Origin: Chitinophagaceae bacterium
GTDB taxonomy: Bacteria; Bacteroidota; Bacteroidia; Chitinophagales; Chitinophagaceae
DNA: 49,398 bases
Assembly (NCBI GenBank): GCA_947380605.1
Contig: CANCRO010000009.1
Coordinates: 1-49,398 of the forward strand
Direction: 5' to 3'
Position 1 is the stretch's first letter. Each line of letters begins with the position of its first letter. Below the pieces are notes generated by a model. The model worked only from the letters and a program-made list of their open reading frames with translations. It did no database searches and had not been told where the DNA came from. The position numbers were made by a program, and so were the translations under genes. Shown here piece by piece: positions 1 to 8,549 of the stretch.

Positions 1-555
1 ATTGACATTTCCTTTCATTTTAGTCGTAGGCTGCACTCTTCCCTGCTTTTGCTGCACCACATGCCAAGTTTCGTGGGGTAGATGTTTCTCTTGACCAGTA
101 GCTAAATGTATATCTTTTCCCTTTGCATAGGCATGTGCTTTTAAATCCGCAGGCTCTTTTGAATTATAATGAACTTTTACGTCATCTAATGAGATACCAG
201 ATAACTGTTCGACTCCCGATTTTAGATTATTAGGTAATCCAGTTTTATTATTGGTAGCAGGTACCGGTGCATTGTTATTTTGACTCTTACGTTGAATAGC
301 AGGGAATGAAGGAGATGATTTTAGTTGTTTTGAACTAGTATGATCACTTGAAGGAATGCCTATCTCTCCAAAAGAATGAATACCTTTAATAGCCAGTGAT
401 CCATCTTCTTGTTTGAAGTCATCAGTTGACGGGTCATCTTTAAAAAGTTGCGCTACGGGTGAAGGGAGCGTAGCACTTGGGTTAATTCCATTAGAAGTAT
501 TCTTCTCATTAAAGGAATCATTGTTCTTTTTGGTTCTCGAGGTAAAGGTTGCCAT
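1..555 (-). CDS. DUF4157 domain protein, putative eCIS cargo (3' end beyond window)
   Basis: The frame is open from ATG at 555 to the window edge, giving 185 codons with no stop, so the C-terminal part is missing. Residues 1-105 are polar and low in complexity (Ser, Asn, Lys, Pro), which suggests a disordered leader. Residues about 106-180 match the DUF4157 pattern: an LPNNLKSGVEQLSG stretch, then VHYNS, then HAYAKGKDIH, then HLPHETWHVVQQKQGRV. HETWH at 161-165 is an HExxH zinc-metallopeptidase motif. DUF4157 proteins are known to be strongly associated with eCIS loci, often as N-terminal parts of toxins or cargo. The position upstream of the eCIS structural genes fits that role. Cargo function is inferred; the missing C-terminus would show whether a toxin domain follows. 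No signal peptide is visible. Confidence 0.85.
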   Translation of the reverse strand, partial: MATFTSRTKKNNDSFNEKNTSNGINPSATLPSPVAQLFKDDPSTDDFKQEDGSLAIKGIHSFGEIGIPSSDHTSSKQLKSSPSFPAIQRKSQNNNAPVPATNNKTGLPNNLKSGVEQLSGISLDDVKVHYNSKEPADLKAHAYAKGKDIHLATGQEKHLPHETWHVVQQKQGRVQPTTKMKGNVN

Positions 556-795
556 GGATAAAACATTTAAAAAAAGACAGTTAGTAAATATAATTATTTA
601 TAAACTAATCATCAAATCATTTAATAAATTTTAAAAGAGTGTTATTTTATAGACAATCTGTATTTACTTTAAAAAATATCTTAATATAAAGAAGAGGTTA
701 GAATAATTAAATAAAAATGTTTTAAATTAATTAATCAATTTGTAGATAATAATTAGATAAAATTTACCTTTTAAAAAGTAAATAGGAAAGTTCAA

Positions 796-1398
796 TTAAT
801 GATACATGAAAATTGAATAATCATTTTCCAAATAGTCATCATGTAAAATACAATGGGGAGTTAGTGTTTTACAAAAAGAAAATATCATGTTTTTATCATA
901 AGCTTTTATAAGAGAATTGTTTTCTGGTTCTTTCGAAAGCATGTTAAATGCTAATCCTAGTCTGCATCCTACAAAAAGCTTTTGTATCATTTCAAATGCA
1001 AATAAAGGGTTACTGTTTTTGTAATTCATTAACCCAGAGGCGATTGTGTAATCTAAAATTGGCAATGAAGCCATTTCTATATCTCCTTGAAAAAAAACTA
1101 CGTCTGGCATATTTCCGTAATCATTTAATGCTTTTAAAATAAATTCTGGTATTTGATCAATGCCATAATATCTACAGGTGGGATGAATATTTTTTAAATA
1201 GCCACATAAATCAGCATGACCACAACCTGCATCTAAAACAGAGCAATTATCGAAATTGGCTATTTTACTAAGAATAGAAAATCGTAGTTGCTGTGATTCA
1301 GCATTTACCCATCCTAGACTTCTTACATCACCTTTTTCGAACTTACGGGTTAAATTATTATGATATTTAAATATAGTGGCAGTATCTAGTAAAGACAT
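796..1398 (-). CDS. class I SAM-dependent methyltransferase in the eCIS locus
   Basis: This 200-residue soluble protein has the Rossmann-type methyltransferase motif I at residues about 54-60 (VLDAGCG). An acidic strand follows (YYGIDQIPEFI, about 77-87), where the Asp would bind the SAM ribose. A further acidic motif, FFQGDIE, comes near residue 105. The substrate cannot be read from sequence. It lies between the DUF4157 gene and the GH18-like gene on the same strand, with only 23 bases to the latter, so it is probably cotranscribed with it. It could modify an eCIS subunit or cargo, or be unrelated to the system. The family call is firm; any role in the eCIS is only inferred from position. 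Confidence 0.75.
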   Translation of the reverse strand: MSLLDTATIFKYHNNLTRKFEKGDVRSLGWVNAESQQLRFSILSKIANFDNCSVLDAGCGHADLCGYLKNIHPTCRYYGIDQIPEFILKALNDYGNMPDVVFFQGDIEMASLPILDYTIASGLMNYKNSNPLFAFEMIQKLFVGCRLGLAFNMLSKEPENNSLIKAYDKNMIFSFCKTLTPHCILHDDYLENDYSIFMYH

Positions 1399-1421
1399 AA
1401 ATACAATATGTATAATTTTTT

Positions 1422-3917
1422 TTAAGGGACATCTACCTTATTTAAAAGATTTTTGATGATTAAAAACCCTAAAACAATACCTACCAATACACCCAATGAA
1501 ATGATAATTAATAAAGTTTTAAAAGGCATATTAATACAGCTATTATCACTAGATTTAACACACAAAAGACTTGCTTTAATATCTAAGGAATCAGCTGTAG
1601 ATAATGCTGAATTATTATTTTCTTCCTCGATAGGACTAGATTTAGTTGATCCATAAAGTAACCTTCTAGTCATTATCCTTTGTGCTGTTCGAGGTAAATT
1701 TTTTATTTTGTTAAAATTGCTTTGAGATTTTCTTTTTTGAGTAGAAACCTTTTGATAAACAGCTGCCAAACTAGTGTTCTTTTTATTACTCTTGGTCTTA
1801 GTGCTATCTTTCGCATTAGCAATATCTTCTTGATTTTGAGAACTCTGCCCAAACCAAGGTATTGTATCATTGGTAAATAAAGCTAGAAACATTACAATCA
1901 AAAAACAATACCAAAATATTAATATAAATAGGGGGAGTATCTTTTGATGCTTATTAGCTTTAGTATTTTCCTTATTTTTAATTCTAAGAAAAAGAAGATA
2001 CGTAAGTAATAGGCAGATGATTAAAATTAATATAGCTAAGTAAGTAATATTTGTATTTAAACTATCGTTGGCAACCACAAAAGTGGTAGTTTGTTTTTTT
2101 CTAGCGAGCGTATCATAGCCTAGTATTTGAATAGCGAGATCTAAAGAAGATTTTAATTTTTTATCATCAATATTTTCAAAACAAATTTCACAGGGGTGAT
2201 CTAAGATATAAGCATATAATTTATATTTCAGAGCCATTTTTTTAAAAAAAGAAATTTTTCCGAGATCAAATTTTGAAATGGCACTATCACTTATTGGAAT
2301 AGTATCGATCTTTCCAAATTTGTAAAACATCATATCATTTAATTCTCCATACCCTTCATCAAATCCTACCGAGTAAAGCGCTACACCACCTAAACCATTC
2401 TCCAAAACAAAGTCATACTTTTTTGCCAAAGAATTCTCATCTTCAAAATAGATTCTTCTTTCTAGTGACCCTTTTTTATTAACACTGTCCATGGTGGCTG
2501 TGCCATTCTCTTCATCATAAATAACAGGCCATAAATAATTTCTTCTGATTTCAGAGTAGGTTAATTGTTGAGAAAACTTAAAACTTCTTGAAGAGGCGGA
2601 ATAACTCCAGCGAGTACCTTGATAGCCAAGACCTAGAATCAATTTGCTAGGTTCAATATTCATATTAGAATAATAAGAAACCGTGGATTCAATACTACTT
2701 AAATCTTTCCCCTTAATAGACGCTATAGGTCCTGGAATTTTAAAATCTGTTGGGTTGTAAAAATTTATAATATAAAAATCAATGAAATTATCAAAATTGG
2801 CTAGATCAAAAGGAGCATTGATTTTAGCATTGGGTAATATTAAATAGACTTCATATTCTTTATTAACTGACTTTATTTTAGCGCTAAATGCTTTAATAAA
2901 TTCTGACAATTCATTTTTCAACATTGGATCGGGTTGGTCAATCTGTAAACAAACCCCATTCGACTGATGAAGATTCATTACATACAACGTGTTTTTGAAA
3001 AATAGATCTTGATTCGATTTATTCAAAAGAATCGTAGAGAATTCATCTTTATTAGAAAAAATGACATTCACTATTGGCGTAAAACCAATTTGGGTGAGGG
3101 AGGCAAGGGTTTGGGAATTATCCCATCCATTTAAATTTTTAAAATTACCGGTTCTACCATCTACAAATAATCCATTGTAAATAATATTGTCGTAATTATC
3201 ATAATTATATTCTTGTTCAGGCTGACTATTATAATTTAAGAAGCCTAATACTTTAACCTTATTGGATGTAACCAGCGTAAATCTTTTGATAAGACCATTG
3301 GCAGTGTCTTTAGTTTCCCTGATAGTACCTAACTGTTGTAAAACTTTTTTTAGTTCAGCAATTTTTTCATTTTTCGCTTTTGCATTCACTGGTTGTGAGC
3401 CCTCTTTGGCTACTAGCGGAAGCATTTTGTTAGTCAACTCATCAATTTCAGAATCGGTAACTGGTTTGTTAGAAGAATTAATAGCATTATCTGGAGCATC
3501 AGTTACCACCGAACCATCTGGCTTAATTTTCAGACCGTTTATTAAATTCAGTAGGGTGTCATAATGTTGATTCTCAACTTTTGATAGTGCATCAATTAAA
3601 AATTTGATATTATCTGCAGACACATTTATAGAGTCTAGAATACCTAATGAATCGATTAGTTCGAGGGTTCTTTTTTGTTGGTTTTTTCTTACATTTGATT
3701 TAAATTTAAAAAAATCTATTACTTTATAAGCTAAACTCTTTTTAATCTTTTCAGCATCCTCTAATAATTTTTTTTGTGCATCCGCTGCAGCTTTAATTGC
3801 CGCTTCAGATTGTTTGGTAACACTTTTTGGTAATTGAGCGAAGGACGAACTATATAAGAAAATGCTGAATAAGAGTAAAAATGCTTTTTTAAATGACCTT
3901 ATCAAAAAAGTATTCAT
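1422..3917 (-). CDS. membrane protein with degenerate GH18-like domain
   Basis: This 831-residue protein begins with a clear signal peptide (residues 1-27, cleavage likely after SSFA). Next is a Lys/Ala-rich, helix-prone stretch to about 220 and a GH18 (chitinase-like) TIM-barrel region at about 221-536. Supporting barrel segments are VLGFLNYNS (223-231), a DFYIINFYNP strand (380-389), LILGLGYQGTRWS (426-438) and LGGVALYSVGFDEGYGEL (509-526). The usual DxxDxDxE catalytic motif is not preserved: the matching strand reads GVCLQIDQPD at 321-330, with no catalytic Glu. Three TM segments lie at about 624-644, 660-682 and 801-821, separated by a basic, Ser/Lys-rich linker. A binding or anchoring role towards peptidoglycan or another glycan is more likely than hydrolysis. 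It heads the operon divergent from the eCIS structural genes. Confidence 0.7.
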   Translation of the reverse strand: MNTFLIRSFKKAFLLLFSIFLYSSSFAQLPKSVTKQSEAAIKAAADAQKKLLEDAEKIKKSLAYKVIDFFKFKSNVRKNQQKRTLELIDSLGILDSINVSADNIKFLIDALSKVENQHYDTLLNLINGLKIKPDGSVVTDAPDNAINSSNKPVTDSEIDELTNKMLPLVAKEGSQPVNAKAKNEKIAELKKVLQQLGTIRETKDTANGLIKRFTLVTSNKVKVLGFLNYNSQPEQEYNYDNYDNIIYNGLFVDGRTGNFKNLNGWDNSQTLASLTQIGFTPIVNVIFSNKDEFSTILLNKSNQDLFFKNTLYVMNLHQSNGVCLQIDQPDPMLKNELSEFIKAFSAKIKSVNKEYEVYLILPNAKINAPFDLANFDNFIDFYIINFYNPTDFKIPGPIASIKGKDLSSIESTVSYYSNMNIEPSKLILGLGYQGTRWSYSASSRSFKFSQQLTYSEIRRNYLWPVIYDEENGTATMDSVNKKGSLERRIYFEDENSLAKKYDFVLENGLGGVALYSVGFDEGYGELNDMMFYKFGKIDTIPISDSAISKFDLGKISFFKKMALKYKLYAYILDHPCEICFENIDDKKLKSSLDLAIQILGYDTLARKKQTTTFVVANDSLNTNITYLAILILIICLLLTYLLFLRIKNKENTKANKHQKILPLFILIFWYCFLIVMFLALFTNDTIPWFGQSSQNQEDIANAKDSTKTKSNKKNTSLAAVYQKVSTQKRKSQSNFNKIKNLPRTAQRIMTRRLLYGSTKSSPIEEENNNSALSTADSLDIKASLLCVKSSDNSCINMPFKTLLIIISLGVLVGIVLGFLIIKNLLNKVDVP

Positions 3918-4258
3918 GGTAATTTGACTTTAGGATAAAAACATTTTAAATTTTATATTAAATTAGTTTGCCTTCAAAGCTCTCCAATCCATTAGACTAA
4001 ATTTAAATGCCTGTAGTATATTTTTTTTTAAGGTAATTTATAATTTTCCTAATTTTTTTAAATTAATCTATAAAGATGAACATTAATTTTTAAGTTTCAA
4101 TTTTTTTTGAGTGTAAATTTGATTATGGCTCAATTGGATAAGATTAAATTGGAACTATGTAATTGTGAATCAAATAATTATAAAGTTTATTTGACTAAGT
4201 TTATATAATCATTTTAAATATGTATTAATTTATTTAAATACTTTACTTTATTTGCTTT
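3918..4258. promoter_or_regulatory. AT-rich divergent intergenic region of the eCIS locus
   Basis: These 341 bases separate the minus-strand GH18-like/methyltransferase genes from the plus-strand structural genes, so they must hold both promoters unless transcription enters from outside. The region is very AT-rich with long A and T runs. I found no exact TAnnTTTG element, no strong hairpin and no convincing small gene; the only ATG-led frame noticed (4125-4208) encodes 27 residues with no recognisable features. Confidence 0.4.
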
Positions 4259-5374
4259 ATGATTTATGATGTAATACAAACTATTACCGATGGCTTAAAT
4301 ATTTTCTTTAAAACTCGACTTCGAACAATTGAAGATAAAGCTGTTATATCTGGAATAGTAAATCAGGATGGTTCTGTAGCTCAGTTAGAGGAAAACAAAG
4401 TATTAATTACTTTAGCTGGTATAGAAAAGGAGCCTACTAATTTTGGACCTAAAAAGGATGGCAAACAGCGTGTACATATTAATTTTTATTTACTATTTTC
4501 TTGTTATTTTTCTAATGCCAATTATAGCGAGTCGCTAAAATTTTTAGATTTTACCATGAATTTTTTGAACGATAATAGTTCAATGGATATTACAGAAGGG
4601 GGTGGTTTAAAAAGCACTAGTTCTAGCGGTGGATTAAAAGTTCAAATTGAAATTGAGTCATTGTCCTTAGATCAAACTAGTAATTTATGGAGCGCAATCG
4701 GAGCTAAACTGATGCCATCTGCTTTATACAAAATTAGAATGATTCCACTCGATAGTAACTCATTGACTGAATTTAGACCCTCAGCTGCTGCTGTGAGTGG
4801 TAATTCAAAGCAAATTGGAGGTGGAAGCAATACTAATCAAGGTTCAGAAACTGGTCAGGGAGATAATAATAGTGGAACGAATCAAACTACTACATCCAAA
4901 GAATCCTCTTCAGCTACAACTAGTCCTACAACACCTCCTCCTCAAAATACAAGGGGCAAAAGACCTCTCGTTGTTGGAGGGGAATATGCAAGAAGTATCA
5001 TTGAAAATGATAACGATGATGGAAAGGATGCTGCTGAGATCCCCGATCAAAATTCTAATGCGCCTGCATGGAACTTTAATCCTTCTTCAACCGTAGCAGA
5101 TAACTTACCCAATGATTCAGCAGCTGAAGTGGATGAAGCATCTTCTTTGAACGATCAACCAGATGATAATGCTGTTGACGAACCAGCTAAAAAAACAAAT
5201 CTACAGGGAGATAACCAAAATAATGATTTATTAAATAAAGTAAATCCATTGAATAAAAGTCAGGGTTCATTATTTTCTCCTTTTGCTTTACCTAAAAAAC
5301 CAGCTGATTCTAATTTAAAGGCTCAAGATACCGACCCAAATAAAAATTTAAATAAAGATTCAGATACTAAATAG
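4259..5374 (+). CDS. DUF4255/Pvc16-like eCIS tube terminator (cap) protein with long acidic tail
   Basis: Residues 1 to about 172 match the DUF4255/Pvc16 N-terminal family: an opening MIYDVIQTITDGLNIFF, then a VLITLAGIEKEPT strand, a NFYLLFSCYF strand, and an SLSLDQTSNLWSAIGAKLMPS stretch near 133-153. In PVC and Afp particles the homologous protein caps the distal end of tube and sheath. The remaining 200 residues or so are low in complexity (Ser/Thr/Asn/Gln, then Asp/Asn/Pro/Lys) and probably disordered, which is long for this family. It is the first gene of the structural operon, whereas the cap gene comes last in Afp/PVC. The next gene starts 40 bases downstream. Confidence 0.8.
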   Translation: MIYDVIQTITDGLNIFFKTRLRTIEDKAVISGIVNQDGSVAQLEENKVLITLAGIEKEPTNFGPKKDGKQRVHINFYLLFSCYFSNANYSESLKFLDFTMNFLNDNSSMDITEGGGLKSTSSSGGLKVQIEIESLSLDQTSNLWSAIGAKLMPSALYKIRMIPLDSNSLTEFRPSAAAVSGNSKQIGGGSNTNQGSETGQGDNNSGTNQTTTSKESSSATTSPTTPPPQNTRGKRPLVVGGEYARSIIENDNDDGKDAAEIPDQNSNAPAWNFNPSSTVADNLPNDSAAEVDEASSLNDQPDDNAVDEPAKKTNLQGDNQNNDLLNKVNPLNKSQGSLFSPFALPKKPADSNLKAQDTDPNKNLNKDSDTK

Positions 5375-5414
5375 CTTAATTAAATTTTCAATTGATATTT
5401 TTTTAATTTTCCTT

Positions 5415-6254
5415 ATGAGTTCGACCTATCAATTATTGTTTCGGATAAATTTTTTTCATACCTATTTTACCAATGGTAAGTTTACTGCTATTCAATTGAA
5501 ACCAGATCAATCCACTGAAAATATTTTTAAGAACTATGATTTAATTTTAAGAAACGAAGCAAATGGTGTAGGTATATTCTTTGCTGAACAATTTGCTGAT
5601 GAAAGAAGAACTAGAGAGCAAATATTATCCGATCAGTTAGGCTTTACTTTTAAATTAACTTGTGGAGATGCCAATTTTTATAATTATACAGATTACATGC
5701 CCTCTGTAATTGAAGAAAATCTCTTGTATTTTAAATATCCATTTTCTTTTACCCCTTCACCAAATGGATTGATGCATAGTAATAAATGTGTAACTGAATT
5801 TGATTTAAAAAATAATTTAACTTTAGAACAACCATATTTCTCCAAACCTTTTGGCCATATCGATATTACTACGGACGTAAATATTCCTACAGAATTAAAA
5901 ATTCAATTTTTTTCTCCCTCTCTTTACTGGCGATATATCATTTATAAGTCTCATCTTTTAGAATTTGAGGGACTTGCTATAGCTAATAAGAATAAGACTA
6001 TATTTTTCAAAGGACCGCAAAGTATTCTTTTGCCTAATGGCAATGCTGCTGTTGCTTTCACTTCACCAACCCCCCTTCAATTTACAGAACATCCTGAGCT
6101 GAATTGGCAATTATTGGAGCAATATAAACCAGGGGAGAGTTTAGGTCGTGTTATTATGCCTAGTCTGCCTGTTCCCAAAAACAATTTAGTTAGTTTTTTA
6201 GGCAAGGAATACGCTGTAGAAAATCAACAACGTGTTTTAGAAATTTTCATTTAA
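5415..6254 (+). CDS. conserved eCIS-associated protein of unknown function
   Basis: This 279-residue soluble protein has no signal peptide or TM segment. The N-terminus has a pattern I recall from Bacteroidota eCIS loci: a strand of type YQLLFRINFFHTYF, then GKFTAIQLKPD, then a FKNYDLILRNEANGVGIFF stretch. The rest is rich in aromatic residues and predicted beta, with a region near 120-175 that resembles a jelly-roll or beta-sandwich. I do not recognise a named domain. It lies between the cap and sheath genes, so a distal-end role (for instance adaptor between cap and tube) is plausible, but this is positional inference only. Confidence 0.6.
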   Translation: MSSTYQLLFRINFFHTYFTNGKFTAIQLKPDQSTENIFKNYDLILRNEANGVGIFFAEQFADERRTREQILSDQLGFTFKLTCGDANFYNYTDYMPSVIEENLLYFKYPFSFTPSPNGLMHSNKCVTEFDLKNNLTLEQPYFSKPFGHIDITTDVNIPTELKIQFFSPSLYWRYIIYKSHLLEFEGLAIANKNKTIFFKGPQSILLPNGNAAVAFTSPTPLQFTEHPELNWQLLEQYKPGESLGRVIMPSLPVPKNNLVSFLGKEYAVENQQRVLEIFI

Positions 6255-6424
6255 ATTAGTTAATATTACAAGTTAATTATATAATTATTTTATATAATAC
6301 CTCATTCCTTTTTTTAATTTAAAAATTAATATTCACTATTGATTTTTATGTTAATATTTTGTGTATTATTGTTGTCCGAATAAATAAAAAATTATTTTAT
6401 TTAACTCAAAACAAAAACACAAAA

Positions 6425-7924
6425 ATGGCTACAAAATTAATGACACCTGGTGTTTACATCGAGGAGAAGAATGCTTTTCCTAGTTCCGCTGGTGCAGTTG
6501 AAACAGCAGTTCCCGTATTTATCGGTTACACTGCTAAAGCAACAAGAAACGGTAAATCACTTTCTCACGTGCCAACAAAAGTTAATTCTTTTGCTGAGTA
6601 TGTTGAACTTTTTGGAGGTGGATTCCTTACAAAGTATGTTGTTGCAGATGCAGCGGCTACTGACAAGGATTCATTTACTTTAAATGGTAAGGAAGTTACC
6701 GTAAAAGCTAAAAGCAACAATGAATTTTTGTTGTACAGAGCGTTAAGGTTTTTCTATGCTAATGGAGGTAGTTCTTGCTACATCCTTTCTGTTGGAACTT
6801 ACTGGGATAAACCAGCAGGTTTTGATATAGCATTTGATGACTTTTTGGGAAGTGATACTAAACCCAATCCATTCAAAATTTTAGAAAAAGAATTTGAACC
6901 AACGCTAATTGTTATTCCAGATATTATTTCGAAAGGTGCAAGTTGCTATCCTGTATACCAACAGGTTTTGATGCATTGCGCTAAAACTCAAAGTAGATTT
7001 GGGATTTTTGATATAGCTAACGAACCAACAAAGACCACTACTGAAACAGTTACTGAGTTCAGAGAGCAAATTGGAATGAATTCTTTAAACTATGGTGCTG
7101 CTTACTTTCCTTGGGTAAAAACAAGTATTGTTACTGCCTCAGAAGTTACTTTTGAAAACATTGATGATTCAATCAATTTAGAAACTTTATTACCTGAACC
7201 AAATGCGCAAGAAGTAGCTAAGAAATTTAAAGCTTTAAAACCTGAATCTATTGATGCTGAAGCTCGTAAAAGTTATCATCAATCATTAAGTGCTTGTAGT
7301 AGTACTTATGTTAATTTGTTAGGTGAAATTCGCAATTCTTTAAATTTATTACCTCCTTCAGCTGGTATGGCTGGTATTTATACTTTAGTTGATACTAGTA
7401 GAGGTGTATTTAAAGCTCCTGCTAACGTTTCTATGAATGCAGTTAATGCTCCTTCTATCAACATCTCTCATGACGAACAAGAAAGTTTGAATGTGGATTT
7501 GATGGGTGGTAAATCTATTAACGTTATTCGTCCTTTCCCTGGTATCGGAACATTAGTTTGGGGTGCTCGTACATTGGATGGTAATAGTCAAGATTGGCGT
7601 TATATCAACGTTAGAAGAACATTAATCATGATTGAGCAATCATTAAAATTGGCTGCTCGTACTTATGTTTTTGAGCCAAATGATGGTGGTACTTGGTCAA
7701 CCATTAGTGCAACAATTAATAACTTCTTGTTCAATCAATGGAAATCTGGAGCCCTTGCAGGTTCTTCTCCTGAACAAGCCTATTCTGTTGCAGTTGGATT
7801 AGGTTCTACTATGACTCCTAATGACATATTAGACGGTGTTATGAGAATTGAAGTGAAACTTGCTATTGTAAGACCAGCTGAATTCATCGTATTAACATTC
7901 CAACAAAAACAACAAGAAGCTTAA
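6425..7924 (+). CDS. eCIS contractile sheath protein (Pvc2/Afp2-like)
   Basis: This is the outer sheath subunit, which contracts to drive the inner tube into the target. The ATG at 6425 gives 499 residues and the usual opening TPGVYIEEKNAFPSSAGA found in phage-tail-type sheaths. An in-frame ATG at 6359 would add 22 residues that break this conserved N-terminus, so it was not used. The C-terminal domain is also characteristic: VRRTLIMIEQSLKLAARTYVFEPN, then WSTISATINNFLFNQWKSGAL, ending with the AIVRPAEFIVLTFQQK strand that interlocks neighbouring subunits. Only one sheath gene is visible here, whereas Afp/PVC loci carry three. The tube gene follows after 57 bases. Confidence 0.93.
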   Translation: MATKLMTPGVYIEEKNAFPSSAGAVETAVPVFIGYTAKATRNGKSLSHVPTKVNSFAEYVELFGGGFLTKYVVADAAATDKDSFTLNGKEVTVKAKSNNEFLLYRALRFFYANGGSSCYILSVGTYWDKPAGFDIAFDDFLGSDTKPNPFKILEKEFEPTLIVIPDIISKGASCYPVYQQVLMHCAKTQSRFGIFDIANEPTKTTTETVTEFREQIGMNSLNYGAAYFPWVKTSIVTASEVTFENIDDSINLETLLPEPNAQEVAKKFKALKPESIDAEARKSYHQSLSACSSTYVNLLGEIRNSLNLLPPSAGMAGIYTLVDTSRGVFKAPANVSMNAVNAPSINISHDEQESLNVDLMGGKSINVIRPFPGIGTLVWGARTLDGNSQDWRYINVRRTLIMIEQSLKLAARTYVFEPNDGGTWSTISATINNFLFNQWKSGALAGSSPEQAYSVAVGLGSTMTPNDILDGVMRIEVKLAIVRPAEFIVLTFQQKQQEA

Positions 7925-7981
7925 TATTTTATTATTAAGTAGTATTAATTAAATTTAAAAAACCATTTAAAAAATAATTTT

Positions 7982-8440
7982 ATGGCAGAATTAGGAGATA
8001 ATCAATCGGAAAATACCTGGCCCTTAGTCAAATTTCAATTTCAAGTAAAAATTGATGACAAGGAATTACTTTTCTCGGAAGTTACTGGTCTTTCATCTGA
8101 AACCCAAGTAATCGAATATAGAGCTGGTCACAACACGCTTTATTCCGTAGTAAAAATGCCTGGTATCAAAAAGTTCACCAATGTTGTATTTAAGAAAGGT
8201 AACTTCAAAAATGATAATGATCTTTGGGATTACTACAGTCTTATACAAATGAATACCTTTAAGAGATCTGTTGTGTTGATTTCACTTTTGGATGAAGATG
8301 GAAACCCAATCATGACATGGACTTTGAATGAGGCATTCCCAGTTAAGATGACAATTACTGATATGAAAGCTGATGCTAATGAATCAGCTATTGAAACGCT
8401 AGAAATGGCGTACGAATCAATGGCGCAGGTTTCTAGTTAG
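7982..8440 (+). CDS. eCIS inner tube protein (Pvc1/gp19-like)
   Basis: This 152-residue protein matches the T4 gp19-like/Hcp-fold tube family. The diagnostic stretch is FQFQVKIDDKELLFSEVTGLSSETQVIEYRAGH at about residues 18-50 (key elements: VKID, the FSEVTGLS turn, the YRAGH loop). LKxxVF-type strands and WTLNEAFPVKMTITDMKADANESAIETLEMAYE follow towards the C-terminus. Stacked hexamers of this protein form the tube that holds cargo. It directly follows the sheath gene, and a strong terminator-like hairpin (8489-8531) lies 49 bases after its stop. This makes it the last gene before a likely drop in transcript level. Confidence 0.92.
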   Translation: MAELGDNQSENTWPLVKFQFQVKIDDKELLFSEVTGLSSETQVIEYRAGHNTLYSVVKMPGIKKFTNVVFKKGNFKNDNDLWDYYSLIQMNTFKRSVVLISLLDEDGNPIMTWTLNEAFPVKMTITDMKADANESAIETLEMAYESMAQVSS

Positions 8441-8488
8441 TAATATCAATATATTCATTTTTCTCAAATAGAATTTTGAAAGTTTATT

Positions 8489-8531
8489 AAGTTACCACTA
8501 TATAATTTACTTATAGTGGTAACTTTTTTTT
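8489..8531 (+). terminator. strong intrinsic terminator/attenuator inside the eCIS operon
   Basis: A perfect 12-bp stem (GTTACCACTATA at 8491-8502 with TATAGTGGTAAC at 8512-8523) has a 9-base loop, two further A:T pairs at its base, and eight T residues at 8524-8531. This is a textbook rho-independent terminator on the plus strand. It lies between the main tube gene and the second tube-like gene, while all following eCIS genes continue in the same direction. Partial termination would set sheath and tube levels above baseplate levels. Confidence 0.8.
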
Positions 8532-8549
8532 GATTTTAATAAAGTTTAG

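Noticed and set aside
4125-4208. 27-codon ATG frame in the divergent intergenic region
   Set aside because: Too short, no recognisable motif, no support from spacing or composition.
4797-5096. Open frame overlapping the tail of the cap gene in another frame
   Set aside because: It arises from the low-complexity coding of the cap tail; its product has no recognisable features and the cap frame is continuous.
6359-6424. Upstream in-frame ATG for the sheath gene
   Set aside because: It would add 22 residues before the conserved TPGVYIEE start; the ATG at 6425 fits the family.
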